The notes below the pieces were generated by a model. That model was given only the letters and a program-made list of their open reading frames with translations, did no database searches and was not told the origin of the DNA. Source: Stutzerimonas stutzeri (GTDB lineage: Bacteria > Pseudomonadota > Gammaproteobacteria > Pseudomonadales > Pseudomonadaceae). From it: 64,000 nucleotides of DNA. The number at the start of each line of letters is the position of its first letter. The first letter of the stretch is position 1. The translations under genes were made by a program, and so were the position numbers. Shown in pieces: positions 16,738 through 24,359 of the stretch. The DNA lies in NCBI RefSeq assembly GCF_024451105.1, contig NZ_JANGEY010000006.1, forward strand, positions 1 to 64,000. The letters run 5' to 3'.

Positions 16738-18054
16738 ATGGTCCGCGCCACCCCCTCCTCCGGCCTGTGGAGCAGCCATGGGCTGCTGTTCATGCTGGCC
16801 TTGATGTACGCCGACAACTTCGTCGGCCGCCAGATCCTGGCGGTGATGATCGAGCCGATCAAGCAGGAGTTCGGCGCCAGCGACAGCGCCATGGGGCTGA
16901 TCTCCGGCCTCGCCTTCGCCGCCGTCTACGCGGTGCTCGGCCTGCCCGCCGGGCGGCTGGCCGACCGCCTGCCGCGTACCCGCCTGCTCGCCGCCTCCTG
17001 CCTGTTGTGGGCGCTGGCGACCATGGCCTGCGGACTGGCCGGCGGCTTCCTGGTGCTGGTACTGATCCGCATGGCGGTGGCCAGCGCCGAGGCGCCGGCG
17101 ACGCCGACCGCCTTCTCGCTGATCGCCGACCTCTACCCGCCGCACCGGCGCTCGTTCGCCATCAGCTGCTTTACCGCCGCGCCGACCTTCGCCGCGCTGC
17201 TCGGTCTGGCGGTCGGCGCCTGGCTGGTGGAAACCCACGGCTGGCGCAGCACCTTCATCCTCATCGGCCTGCCGGGGCTGCCGATCGCCGCGCTGCTGGC
17301 CTTCAGCGTGCGCGAGCCGCAGCGCGGCCGCTGGGAGATCAGTCATGTGCCGGCAGCGCCGCAGGGCCTGCTGCGCACCGCGCTGGAGCTGTGGCGCGAG
17401 CCGGCGCTGCGCTGCCTGCTCATCGCCGGCGGCTTCTGCACCCTGAGCGGCTACGCCCTGGCGATGTGGAACGCCAGCTTCCTGGTGCGCTCCCACGACC
17501 TGTCGCTGCAGCAGGCCGGACTGCTCGCCGGCCTGGTCGGCGGCGGCGTGGCCGGCATCGGCACCCTGACCAGCGGCTGGCTGACCGACCGCCTGGCGCA
17601 GCGCAGCCGCCTGTGGCTGCTCGGCATCCCGCTGCTCGGCAACCTGATCGGCGCCGCGGCGATCGCCGCCTACCTGCTCTGGCCGGCCGGCACCCTCGCC
17701 CAGTTCGGCGCCCTGGCGGTGCCGACCGCGCTGCTGTGGTGCGCACTGGCCTGCTTCTTCAGCGTGTGGTGGGTGGCGCCCTCCTACACCCTGATCACCC
17801 ACCTGGTCGCCCCGGACCGGCGCGGCACGGCGATGGCGCTGCAGACCATCCTCTCCACCATCCTCGGCGTCGGCCTCGGCCCGCTGGCCACCGGCATGCT
17901 CAGCGACCTGCTGCTGCCGGCCTTCGGCCAGGAGTCGCTGCGCTACGCCCTGCTGGCCAGCAGCCTGACGGTGGTGGTGCCGGTGCTGTTGCTGCTGCGG
18001 GTGTACGGGCTGTCGCGTGGCCCCGCCGCGGCGCTGGCCTGGCGGCCGCAGTGA
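16738..18054 (+). CDS. Spinster-type MFS transporter
   Basis: A 438-residue major facilitator with 12 predicted membrane segments. MYADNFVGRQILAVM near the first helix and the loop GRLADRLPRTR between helices 2 and 3 place it in the spinster-like MFS branch, which is often found with proteobacterial catabolic clusters. AAGGAG sits upstream of the ATG at 16738. It is 166 bp after the aldolase, the last gene of the plus-strand catabolic run, and probably imports the growth substrate or exports an intermediate. Substrate is unknown. Confidence 0.82.
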   Translation: MVRATPSSGLWSSHGLLFMLALMYADNFVGRQILAVMIEPIKQEFGASDSAMGLISGLAFAAVYAVLGLPAGRLADRLPRTRLLAASCLLWALATMACGLAGGFLVLVLIRMAVASAEAPATPTAFSLIADLYPPHRRSFAISCFTAAPTFAALLGLAVGAWLVETHGWRSTFILIGLPGLPIAALLAFSVREPQRGRWEISHVPAAPQGLLRTALELWREPALRCLLIAGGFCTLSGYALAMWNASFLVRSHDLSLQQAGLLAGLVGGGVAGIGTLTSGWLTDRLAQRSRLWLLGIPLLGNLIGAAAIAAYLLWPAGTLAQFGALAVPTALLWCALACFFSVWWVAPSYTLITHLVAPDRRGTAMALQTILSTILGVGLGPLATGMLSDLLLPAFGQESLRYALLASSLTVVVPVLLLLRVYGLSRGPAAALAWRPQ

Positions 18055-18107
18055 GACTTCCGCTGGCCCGCCGCGCGGCGGGCTGCCGGAAATGCCGATG
18101 TGCGGAC

Positions 18108-18140
18108 AAAAAAAGACGGTAACCCCCCTGGAGGCTACCG
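18108..18140 (-). terminator. Candidate terminator of the small membrane protein gene
   Basis: An imperfect stem (CGGTA 18117-18121 with TACCG 18136-18140) is followed on the minus strand by seven Ts (A-run 18108-18114). It lies 48 bp after the 56-residue ORF. Confidence 0.5.
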
Positions 18141-18187
18141 CCAAACACGCTCGACCGTTTTGTTGCGAACAGGCGGCCGGGCCGCCC

Positions 18188-18358
18188 CTAGAAGCCGTTG
18201 ACGAACGGCGCCAGCCCCATGCGCGAGAGGATCAGGTTCATGAAGTCGTCCGCGTGCCTGCGCTCGGCATAGGGATCGTGGACGGCGAGCAACACCAACA
18301 ACAGCGCCGTCACGGCGAAGAGCAGAAGCAGTATCAGTTTTTGTTTTTCCAGCTTCAT
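18188..18358 (-). CDS. Small single-pass membrane protein, unknown function
   Basis: A 56-residue ORF. The ATG at 18358 is preceded by AGGGGGA about 6 bases upstream and the gene is followed by a T-run terminator, which together argue for real expression. Residues about 8-26 are strongly hydrophobic (ILLLLFAVTALLLVLLA), giving one membrane helix with a short basic cytoplasmic start (MKLEKQK). The C-terminal 30 residues (HDPYAERRHADDF then a short amphipathic stretch) would be periplasmic. It is not recognised as a known family. It is divergent from the secreted protein at 18539. Confidence 0.6.
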   Translation of the reverse strand: MKLEKQKLILLLLFAVTALLLVLLAVHDPYAERRHADDFMNLILSRMGLAPFVNGF

Positions 18359-18538
18359 GAGGATCCCCCTTACCGTCGGGTCTGGTTCGGGAATGACTGG
18401 TTTCGATCCTCATGCTACTCGCGGAGAAAATGCCGGCATCGTCCGTGCGGACTACGGCCAGCGGCAGTCGACGCGGTAATTTCGCCGGCGGCGCGTGCGC
18501 CAAAGGCCAGATCCCACAACCACGAAAGGACCTCTTCC

Positions 18539-19288
18539 ATGCTGCATCGCCTCCTGGCAGTGACCCTGCTATTGCTGACCACCCTGCCCGCCTGGGCCGC
18601 GACCGACACCGGCCAGCGCCTGCACGCCATCCGCAGCCACGGTTTCCTGCTGGCCGCCAACGTGCTGGTGTATTTCAACCCTCACGATCCGTCCTCGACC
18701 TTCGACCCGCAGGCCCACGAGGCCTACCGGAAGAACCTGGGCGAACTCGACCGGCTGATCGGCCAGGCTACCGACCAGCCGGCCCTCGGCGAGGCGCTGC
18801 ACGCTCTGCAGGACGCCCTGACCCAGCTCGAGCAGCAACCGCAGGACTCCCGCGAGCACTACCCGCGCTGGATCAATCCGCTGCTGCGCGCCCATGGCGC
18901 GCTGGACAAGGCTGCCGCCGCGGCCTATGCCGAAACCGCCAGCGGCGACTCCGCAGCCGGCCTGCTGCACCGGCAGAGTCTCGACCTCGGCCGCCTGCTG
19001 CTGCTCTACGAGACCCATGCCTTCACCAACCTGGGCATCTTCTTCATGGACTTCCACGAGGACAGCCTGCGCGAGCTCGACCGCCAGGTGGCGAGCCGTC
19101 ACGCCGCGCTGCTCGAAGCGCTCCCCGCCGCGGCGGAACAGTTGGGACGGGTGTGGACCGACTACAGCTTCGTGCGTCCCGGCCTGCTGAACCCCGAGAA
19201 AGGCGTGGCTGCCCATAGCGCCAGCCGGTACCTGGGCAAGGGCATCGAGCGGCTGAACCAGTTGGCTCGGCAAATCCGTGGAGCATGA
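18539..19288 (+). CDS. Secreted protein of unknown function
   Basis: A 249-residue protein with a clear Sec signal peptide (basic start, hydrophobic run, PAWAATD cleavage around residue 20). The start is set by AAAGGA in front of the ATG at 18539; a longer frame upstream has no ribosome site. The mature part is mostly helical by composition, with several Glu/Gln/Leu-rich stretches and no cysteine or known catalytic motif. It probably acts in the periplasm. It ends 80 bp before the tal start. I do not recognise the family. Confidence 0.75.
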   Translation: MLHRLLAVTLLLLTTLPAWAATDTGQRLHAIRSHGFLLAANVLVYFNPHDPSSTFDPQAHEAYRKNLGELDRLIGQATDQPALGEALHALQDALTQLEQQPQDSREHYPRWINPLLRAHGALDKAAAAAYAETASGDSAAGLLHRQSLDLGRLLLLYETHAFTNLGIFFMDFHEDSLRELDRQVASRHAALLEALPAAAEQLGRVWTDYSFVRPGLLNPEKGVAAHSASRYLGKGIERLNQLARQIRGA

Positions 19289-19368
19289 ACGCGGGCACTG
19301 AAAGGCCATTGAGCGTCGGGGGACGCTCGGTTAATGTCGGACTATCCGCAACGACAGGGTTTCGTCCG

Positions 19369-20298
19369 ATGTCATCCAAGCTGGAGCAACTCAAGCAGTA
19401 CACCACCGTGGTCGCCGACACCGGCGACTTCGACGCCATCGCCCGCCTGCAGCCGGTGGACGCCACCACCAACCCCTCGCTGCTGCTCAAGGCCGCCGCC
19501 CTGCCCCGCTACCAGGGCCAGCTCGAGGCGGCCATCGCCGGCGCCGGGCAGGACCTCGGCCTGGCCTGCGACCGCTTCGCGGTCGCCGTCGGCAGCGCGA
19601 TCCTGCAGATCATTCCCGGCCGGGTGTCCACCGAGGTGGACTCGCGGCTGTCCTTCGACAGCGCCGCGACCATGGAGCGCGCCAGGCGCCTGATCGGCCT
19701 GTACGAGGCTGCCGGGGTTCCGCGCGAACGGGTGCTGATCAAGGTCGCCTCGACCTGGGAGGGGATCCGCGCGGCCGAGCAGCTGGAGCGCGAAGGCATC
19801 CAGACCAACCTGACCCTGCTGTTCTCCTTCGCCCAGGCGCAGGCCTGCGCCGACGCCGGGGTATTCCTCATCTCGCCCTTCGTCGGACGCATCTACGACT
19901 GGTACAAGAAGGCCGAGGGCCGCGACTTCGTCGGCGCCGAGGATCCGGGTGTGCAGTCGGTGACGCGCATCTACGACTACTACAAGGCCAACGGCTACGC
20001 GACCGTGGTGATGGGCGCCAGCTTCCGCAACACCGGGCAGATCGAGGCGCTGGCCGGCTGCGACCGCCTGACCATCAGCCCGGAGCTGATGCAGAAGCTG
20101 GCCGAAGACGACGGCGAGCTGCCCCGTCGCCTGAGCGCCGCAGGCGCCCGGAGCGAGCCGCGCGAGTCGCTGGACGAGCGCGCCTTCCGCTGGAAGATGA
20201 ACGAGGACGCCATGGCCACCGAGAAGCTGGCCGAAGGCATCCGCCTGTTCGCCCGCGACCAGGAGAAGCTGGAGGCGCTGCTGGCCGGCAAGGCCTGA
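19369..20298 (+). CDS. tal: Transaldolase
   Basis: A 309-residue class I transaldolase of the pentose phosphate pathway, interconverting sedoheptulose-7-P plus glyceraldehyde-3-P and erythrose-4-P plus fructose-6-P. The N-terminal [10 protein letters not shown] signature (31-40) and the Schiff-base Lys125 in [12 protein letters not shown] are present. The ATG at 19369 gives the conserved N-terminus [14 protein letters not shown]; the frame opens earlier at 19285 but without support. It ends in a strong bidirectional terminator. The order tal-rssC-rssB matches P. aeruginosa. Confidence 0.96.
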   Translation: MSSKLEQLKQYTTVVADTGDFDAIARLQPVDATTNPSLLLKAAALPRYQGQLEAAIAGAGQDLGLACDRFAVAVGSAILQIIPGRVSTEVDSRLSFDSAATMERARRLIGLYEAAGVPRERVLIKVASTWEGIRAAEQLEREGIQTNLTLLFSFAQAQACADAGVFLISPFVGRIYDWYKKAEGRDFVGAEDPGVQSVTRIYDYYKANGYATVVMGASFRNTGQIEALAGCDRLTISPELMQKLAEDDGELPRRLSAAGARSEPRESLDERAFRWKMNEDAMATEKLAEGIRLFARDQEKLEALLAGKA

Positions 20299-20311
20299 GC
20301 CCCCTGCAACG

Positions 20312-20343
20312 AAAAAAGCCGACCTGTTCAGGTCGGCTTTTTC
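20312..20343. terminator. Bidirectional intrinsic terminator
   Basis: AAAAGCCGACCT pairs with AGGTCGGCTTTT around a GTTC loop, with A and T tracts on both sides. It serves tal (plus) and rssC (minus). Confidence 0.9.
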
Positions 20344-20356
20344 ATTCACGGCCGGA

Positions 20357-20839
20357 TCAGTGGCGCTCCAGCGCCGTCACCAGGTCGCGGAACGCCTCGC
20401 GGTTGTGCTCGTTGAGGCCCATGAGGATGCGGTGCGCCTCGAGCACCTTGGCCTTGACCAGCTCCTCGGAAACGTCCTGCGCCGGCAGGTCGCTGAGGCA
20501 GTTCGGGCAGGGCACCGGGGTGCCGAGGATGTTGAACACCTGGTCGAAGCCCATGGACTCGAGCAGCCGGGTGATGTCCGGATTGGTGGTCACCAGCGCC
20601 GGCAGCAGGCCGACCCTCTGCCGGGAAAGGATCGACAGCTTGGCCAGCAGACCGAGGGTGGTGCTGTCGATGCTCGAGGTTTCCGTCAGATCGATGACGA
20701 TGGCCGAGAAATTGCGCGCCCCGAAGATCTTCTCGATGGTGGCGTCCAGTGCCGAACAGAGGGTCAGGCGCACTTCGCCGACGAACTTGAGGACGAAGGT
20801 GCCGTCCTGCTCGGCAAACTGGATCTTACCCGTACTCAT
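20357..20839 (-). CDS. rssC: Anti-sigma factor antagonist, STAS domain
   Basis: A 160-residue protein with an N-terminal STAS domain (about 1-105). The phosphorylatable serine region IDSTTLGLL follows the usual IDLTETSSIDS strand. A C-terminal helical tail of about 50 residues contains CPNC. It would act in a partner-switching system, being dephosphorylated by the PP2C domain of the response regulator whose gene overlaps it by 4 bp (ATGA). P. aeruginosa PA2797 is the positional equivalent; I recall the name rssC but am not fully certain. Confidence 0.85.
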   Translation of the reverse strand: MSTGKIQFAEQDGTFVLKFVGEVRLTLCSALDATIEKIFGARNFSAIVIDLTETSSIDSTTLGLLAKLSILSRQRVGLLPALVTTNPDITRLLESMGFDQVFNILGTPVPCPNCLSDLPAQDVSEELVKAKVLEAHRILMGLNEHNREAFRDLVTALERH

Positions 20840-22026
20840 GCAAACTTCCTGCTCAGCACCAGCAAGGCGATATCATCCGGCATCTCGCCGAGGTTGGCCA
20901 GCCCGAACACCTGGCGCAGCCCCTCGAGGGTACCGCCGGCCTGGCTGACCATCTGCGGCAAGATCGCCTCCTTGGCCTTGAGGGTGTCGCCCGGCAGCAG
21001 GTCGAGGATGCCGTCGGAGAACAGGGTCAGGCTGAAGCGTTCGGGCAGCTGCAGCTCGTGGTCCTCGAAGCTCGCCTCCTCGAACAGGCCGACCGGCAGG
21101 CCGCGACCCTCGAGGTAGCGCGCCTGGCCGTCGCAGTACAGCACCGGCAGGGGCAGATGACCGCCGATGCTGTAGGTCAGGGTGCCGCGGCTCTCGTCGA
21201 TCACCCCGCCGAGCATGGTGACGTGCTTGCCCAGCTTGCAGTTGATCAGCCCGCGGTTGATGTGGCCGAGCACATCCGAAGGATGGAACTCCGGCAGCGC
21301 CCGGCTGCGGTGGCGGCGCGACTCGTAGAGCAGGCGGGTGGTCATGAACTTGAGCAGCACGGTGACGAACGCCGAGGAGGCGCCGTGCCCGGAGACGTCG
21401 GCCAGATAGAAACCGATGCGCCGCTCGTCGATGCGGAAGTAGTCGACGAAGTCCCCGGACAGGTACAGCGACGGGATGATCTGGTGAGCGAAGCGGAACT
21501 CGCCGGCTTCCCAGGGGGTCACCGGCAGCATGTTCATCTGCACGTGACGGCCGGCGTTCTGGTCTTCCTGGAGCAGACTGAGGCTGGCCTGCAGCTCGCG
21601 GTTGGTAGCCTCCAGGCGCTCGCGATAGCGGCGGTTCTCCTGGCGCAGACGGGCGCGGTCGAGCGCCCGGCGCACCGAGTGCTCGAGCATCGCCAGATCG
21701 TCCAGCGGCTTGACCAGGTAGTCGGCTGCGCCACGGCGCAGCACCTCGAGCGCGTCGCTCATCACCCCGGCGGCGGAGATCACGATCACCGGCACCTCGC
21801 AGTCGCGCTCGCTCACCCGCTGCTGCAATTCCTGACCATCGAGCTGCGGCGTGGCCAGGTCGCAGATCACCAGGTCGGGCTGCTCGAGTTCGAGCAGACG
21901 CAGGCCGGTGCTGCCGTCGGCAGCCTGCAGCACACAGAAACCGGCATCCTCGAGGTGGTCGTGCAGGTTGGCACGAACCTCGTCATCGTCATCGATGACC
22001 AGCAGCTTGGCACTGATTGTGTGCAT
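20836..22026 (-). CDS. rssB: Response regulator with PP2C/SpoIIE phosphatase output
   Basis: A 396-residue protein. Residues 1-125 form a receiver domain (acidic cluster IDDDDE at 11-16, phospho-acceptor Asp56 in ICDLATP, Lys near 106 in LVKPLDD). A coiled coil (about 125-160) leads to a SpoIIE-like PP2C domain (about 190-395) with SGDFVDYF, LADVSGHG and FSDGILD as metal-binding motifs. It should dephosphorylate the STAS protein encoded downstream. It matches P. aeruginosa PA2798 (RssB). The gene is first of a two-gene operon. Confidence 0.88.
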   Translation of the reverse strand: MHTISAKLLVIDDDDEVRANLHDHLEDAGFCVLQAADGSTGLRLLELEQPDLVICDLATPQLDGQELQQRVSERDCEVPVIVISAAGVMSDALEVLRRGAADYLVKPLDDLAMLEHSVRRALDRARLRQENRRYRERLEATNRELQASLSLLQEDQNAGRHVQMNMLPVTPWEAGEFRFAHQIIPSLYLSGDFVDYFRIDERRIGFYLADVSGHGASSAFVTVLLKFMTTRLLYESRRHRSRALPEFHPSDVLGHINRGLINCKLGKHVTMLGGVIDESRGTLTYSIGGHLPLPVLYCDGQARYLEGRGLPVGLFEEASFEDHELQLPERFSLTLFSDGILDLLPGDTLKAKEAILPQMVSQAGGTLEGLRQVFGLANLGEMPDDIALLVLSRKFA

Positions 22027-22208
22027 GAATCATCCAGGCAAACGGCGCCGCGGGCGGCTCGAAACTCGGGTTGGTCACAGCGGCGGCCGGGGCCGCCGAT
22101 CCATGGCGCGACACTACTCGCATCGGCGGTGGGGTTCAAGCCGCGCCCCGGCGGCGGACACAACTGCTTACAGCGTCCGGATGCCGCACGGGCGCAGCCT
22201 GCCGAGGC

Positions 22209-22910
22209 TCAGAAATCGTCCTCGACCTGACCGTCGCGTACCTTGAACTCGCGGTTCTGCAGGTAGGCGTTGCGGATGAACAGGTACCTGTCGCCGGTGA
22301 TGACCTTCTCGGCCGACAGCAGCTCGGCGCGGGTGTCGATCACGTCGACCGCGCGTGTCACGTTGCGGGTCGGCACATGGTCGATGGCGCCGTAGAACGA
22401 GTGCAGGCTGTCGGCCAGACGGCCGACCGCGTCGCGCGGGCTGCTCGGACCGAGCAGCGGCAGCACCAGGTAGGGGCCGCTGGACACGCCCCAGACGCCG
22501 AGAGTCTGGCCGAAGTCCTCGTCGTTGGCCGGCAGGCCGGCATGGCGCGCGACGTCGAAGAAGCCGCCCACGCCGACCGTGGTATTGATCAGGAAGCGCG
22601 CGGTATCGACCCCGGCATCGTGGAACTTGCCCTGCAGGGTATTGTTGGCGAAGTTGCCGATCTCGCCGAGGTTGGCGAACACGTTGCCGATGCCGTCCTC
22701 GAGGAACTGCGGGGTCACCGCCTGGTAGCCGCGCGCCAGCGGCTTGAGCGCCCAGGTGTCGAGGGTGTCGTTGAACACGAACACCGGACGGTTGAAGGCC
22801 TCCCAGGGATCCTCCTCACTGGCCTGGCCGACGGCCGGCAGCAACGCCAGGCCGACCACGGCCAGCAGACGGCTGGAACCACTCAGCCAACGAGCGCAAC
22901 GATCGCGCAT
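22209..22910 (-). CDS. mlaA: Outer-membrane lipid asymmetry lipoprotein MlaA (VacJ)
   Basis: A 233-residue protein. After a signal sequence (about 1-30) come the MlaA hallmarks DPWEAFNRPVFVFND, the NFANN helix, and DFGQTLGVWGV with GPYLVLPLLGPSSPRD. MlaA forms a ring in the outer membrane that extracts mislocalised phospholipid and passes it to MlaC. No lipobox Cys is evident (VGQASEED at the cleavage site), so it may be processed by signal peptidase I rather than lipidated. GAGGAGA precedes the ATG at 22910; a much longer open frame upstream is a shadow. Confidence 0.92.
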   Translation of the reverse strand: MRDRCARWLSGSSRLLAVVGLALLPAVGQASEEDPWEAFNRPVFVFNDTLDTWALKPLARGYQAVTPQFLEDGIGNVFANLGEIGNFANNTLQGKFHDAGVDTARFLINTTVGVGGFFDVARHAGLPANDEDFGQTLGVWGVSSGPYLVLPLLGPSSPRDAVGRLADSLHSFYGAIDHVPTRNVTRAVDVIDTRAELLSAEKVITGDRYLFIRNAYLQNREFKVRDGQVEDDF

Positions 22911-23124
22911 GTGCTTTCTCCTCGAGCTTGCGACATGGCCTGCCCTCTTGGCGGGCCCTTTTTCCAGCCGCGCAGTATACCCGTGCGGAAGTTTCTTGCA
23001 GCCACCGCCGACCCACGGCGCCGGCCTGACGCGGATCACCCACCGGGCGGCGCACTGGGTTAGTCTTGCAGCGAGGGGAGGCCGAAGTGTCGCCACCCCA
23101 CTCCACCGCAGAAGGAACCATGTC

Positions 23125-23391
23125 ATGCCCGCACGCCAACTCCAGCAGCAACTGCAAGACCTGCGCGACCAGCTGGCCGAAGATCCGCCACTGAACGCCG
23201 AGGACAAGGCCGCGCTGATCGAGCTGATGAGCGAGATCGAGGTGCAGCTGGCCCGCGAGATCGCCAGCGAGCCGGACGCCAGCCTGGTCGACGGCGTCAA
23301 CCTGGCGGTGGAGCGCTTCGAGGCCAGCCATCCGACCCTGGCCGGCAGCCTGCGCTCGATCCTGCAGACCCTGGCCAACATGGGCATCTGA
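23125..23391 (+). CDS. DUF4404 family protein
   Basis: An 88-residue acidic, helical protein with the DUF4404 pattern: N-terminal coiled coil (about 3-40), DASLVDGVNLAVERFEASHP, and a C-terminal LRSILQTLANMGI. Ribosome site GAAGGAA before the ATG at 23125. It is a cytoplasmic protein of unknown role, kept beside queF in pseudomonads as far as I recall. It is followed by a good terminator. Confidence 0.8.
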   Translation: MPARQLQQQLQDLRDQLAEDPPLNAEDKAALIELMSEIEVQLAREIASEPDASLVDGVNLAVERFEASHPTLAGSLRSILQTLANMGI

Positions 23392-23409
23392 AGCCCATCC
23401 CCGGACATG

Positions 23410-23441
23410 AAAAAGCCGGCCCGATTCAGGCCGGCTTTTTC
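23410..23441. terminator. Bidirectional intrinsic terminator
   Basis: AAAAAGCCGGCC pairs with GGCCGGCTTTTT; loop of 7. It lies between the convergent DUF4404 gene and queF. Confidence 0.9.
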
Positions 23442-23449
23442 GTGCGCGC

Positions 23450-24280
23450 TTACTGGCGAACCAGACGCCGGTTGTCCGGGCTGACCGGGTGGGTGCTGCG
23501 GTAGGGGTTGATGTCCAGGCCGCCGCGGCGCACGTAGCGGGCATGCACGCAGAGCCGCTCGGGCTGCAGCAGGGCCTTGAGATCCAGATAGATGCGCTCC
23601 ACGCACTGTTCGTGGAAATCGCCGTGCATGCGCAGCGACACCACGTAGGCCAGCAGCGCGGCGCGATCCAGCGCCGGGCCGCGGTAGTCGATCACCACCG
23701 TGCCCCAGTCCGGCTGGCCGGTGACCGGGCAGTTGGACTTGAGCAGGTGGCTGTAGAGGGTCTCCTCGACCGGGCGCGCGCGGTCGCAGGCCAGCAGGCC
23801 GGCATCCGGCGGGCCGTAGTGCTCGATGGCCACGTCCAGCTCGTCGATGCACTCCCCGGCCGGGCGCGCCACACCCTCGGCCGCCACCGCGTCGAGGCTG
23901 CGCACGCGCACCGCCACCGGCGCACCGGCGGCCGCCGTCAGGTCGCGCGCCAGCACCTCGGTCAGCGCCTCGCGGCTGGCGAAGCGGGTCTGGTTCAGCG
24001 AGTTGAGGTACAGCTTGAACGACTTGGACTCGACGATGCACGGCGAATGGGCGGGAATCGCGAACTCGCCGATCGCCACCAGCGGCTTGCCCCGCTCGTT
24101 CAGCCAGGACAGCTCGTAGCAGTTCCACAGGTCGACGCCCTCGAACGGCAGCGCCTGCGGGTCGATGCCCAGCTCGCGCCACTTCGGCTCGCGCGGGATG
24201 GGGAACAGCAGCTCGGGGGCGTACTCGGCCACGTACTCGGTGGTCTTGCCCAGCGGGGAATGGTGAACGTCTTGCGCCAT
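23450..24280 (-). CDS. queF: NADPH-dependent 7-cyano-7-deazaguanine reductase
   Basis: A 276-residue, long (type II) QueF that reduces preQ0 to preQ1 in queuosine synthesis. The substrate/NADPH motif [11 protein letters not shown] is at 84-94 and the catalytic Cys184 with Asp191 lies in [12 protein letters not shown]. The start at 24280 gives the usual [14 protein letters not shown]-terminus; an in-frame GTG/ATG further upstream would add about 22 residues without support. Terminator shared with DUF4404 follows. Confidence 0.95.
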   Translation of the reverse strand: MAQDVHHSPLGKTTEYVAEYAPELLFPIPREPKWRELGIDPQALPFEGVDLWNCYELSWLNERGKPLVAIGEFAIPAHSPCIVESKSFKLYLNSLNQTRFASREALTEVLARDLTAAAGAPVAVRVRSLDAVAAEGVARPAGECIDELDVAIEHYGPPDAGLLACDRARPVEETLYSHLLKSNCPVTGQPDWGTVVIDYRGPALDRAALLAYVVSLRMHGDFHEQCVERIYLDLKALLQPERLCVHARYVRRGGLDINPYRSTHPVSPDNRRLVRQ

Positions 24281-24359
24281 GGCCTGCTCGATCGGGTGAA
24301 AAACGGCCAATCCTGACGACAAGCGCCCATCAAGGCAAGTCCGCACGGCGGATCGCCGC

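Noticed and set aside
15486-16892. Antisense frame of 468 codons over the aldolase
   Set aside because: No ribosome site and shadow composition; the aldolase is intact on the plus strand.
22081-22098. GC hairpin upstream of rssB as a terminator for mlaA
   Set aside because: It lies upstream of rssB's start and beyond mlaA's stop by over 100 bp, with no T-run; such GC palindromes are expected by chance here.
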